From: Spirochaetales bacterium
GTDB taxonomy: Bacteria; Spirochaetota; Spirochaetia; DSM-27196; SLST01
Assembly: GCA_030642995.1 (NCBI GenBank)
Contig: DAOWMR010000226.1
Coordinates: forward strand, 1-5,409
Length of the DNA stretch: 5,409 nucleotides
Direction of reading: 5' to 3'
Positions 5,292 to 5,409 of the stretch are shown here, piece by piece; position 1 is the stretch's first letter, and each line of letters starts with the position of its first letter. The notes under the pieces were generated by a model that saw nothing but the letters and a program-made list of their open reading frames with translations, searched no databases and had not been told where the DNA came from. The position numbers and the translations under genes are program-made.

Positions 5292-5409
5292 TCAAAACGA
5301 TTCGAAAACTACCGACCGTACTCCGCTGCGGTTTCCTGCCTCATCCACGACAATGAACCGGAACTCCTCGGAGTACGGGCCGTCGCCGCCCCACCACACG
5401 GTCTCCCGC
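5292..5409 (-). CDS. C-terminal 38 residues of an Ig-like domain protein (5' end outside window)
   Basis: On the minus strand, codons from 5408 read RETVWWGGDGPYSEEF, then RFIVVDEAGNRSGVRSVVF, and end in TGA at 5294-5292. The pattern (hydrophobic strand, D-x-AGN turn, final strand) is the closing hairpin of an Ig-like beta-sandwich. It aligns without gaps to the last 35 residues of the 237-aa lipoprotein, sharing W, GG, YS, I, D, AGN and R (11 of 35 identical). It is therefore probably another envelope lipoprotein of the same family, first of the visible genes and collinear with the rest. Nothing can be said of its N-terminus. Confidence 0.8.
   Translation of the reverse strand, partial: RETVWWGGDGPYSEEFRFIVVDEAGNRSGVRSVVFESF

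Overview
The window looks like an internal piece of one minus-strand operon from a moderately GC-rich, probably diderm, bacterium. Every supported gene runs right to left, and every gene whose N-terminus is present starts with a secretion signal. Three carry lipoboxes ending in Cys (LIAC, VSGC, LIGC) and two have ordinary signal peptides. Lipoproteins with Ig-like folds, a PEGA-TPR protein and paired membrane hairpins in one operon remind me most of Spirochaetota such as Spirochaeta-like genera. That assignment is an inference from protein style only; no rRNA, tRNA or housekeeping marker is present.

Layout in transcription order (right to left): (1) 5409-5292, the last 38 codons of a gene ending in an Ig-like domain; (2) a 67-bp gap, 5291-5225, the only non-coding stretch; (3) 5224-3419, a 601-aa lipoprotein with two Ig-like domains followed by a calcium-loop FG-GAP/VCBS beta-propeller; (4) 3422-2709, a 237-aa lipoprotein with two Ig-like domains, whose C-terminus resembles that of gene 1; (5) 2705-1611, a 364-aa exported protein with a PEGA domain, a hydrophobic pair and TPR-like helices; (6) 1614-430, a 394-aa exported protein containing two copies of a hydrophobic hairpin module; (7) 433-1, the first 144 codons of another lipoprotein, which leaves the window.

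Three of the four junctions from gene 3 onward are ATGA stop/start overlaps, and the fourth has a 3-nt gap with no good Shine-Dalgarno. The last five genes are therefore probably translationally coupled and made in fixed ratios. No enzyme is recognisable.

The simplest reading is an envelope assembly: surface or periplasmic lipoproteins carrying binding modules (Ig-like domains, propeller), plus membrane-associated partners (PEGA-TPR and the double-hairpin protein) that could anchor or organise them. The role is unknown. The set as a whole, and the duplicated hairpin protein in particular, is the best candidate here for something undescribed. No RNA genes, CRISPR arrays, insertion sequences or convincing terminators were seen.
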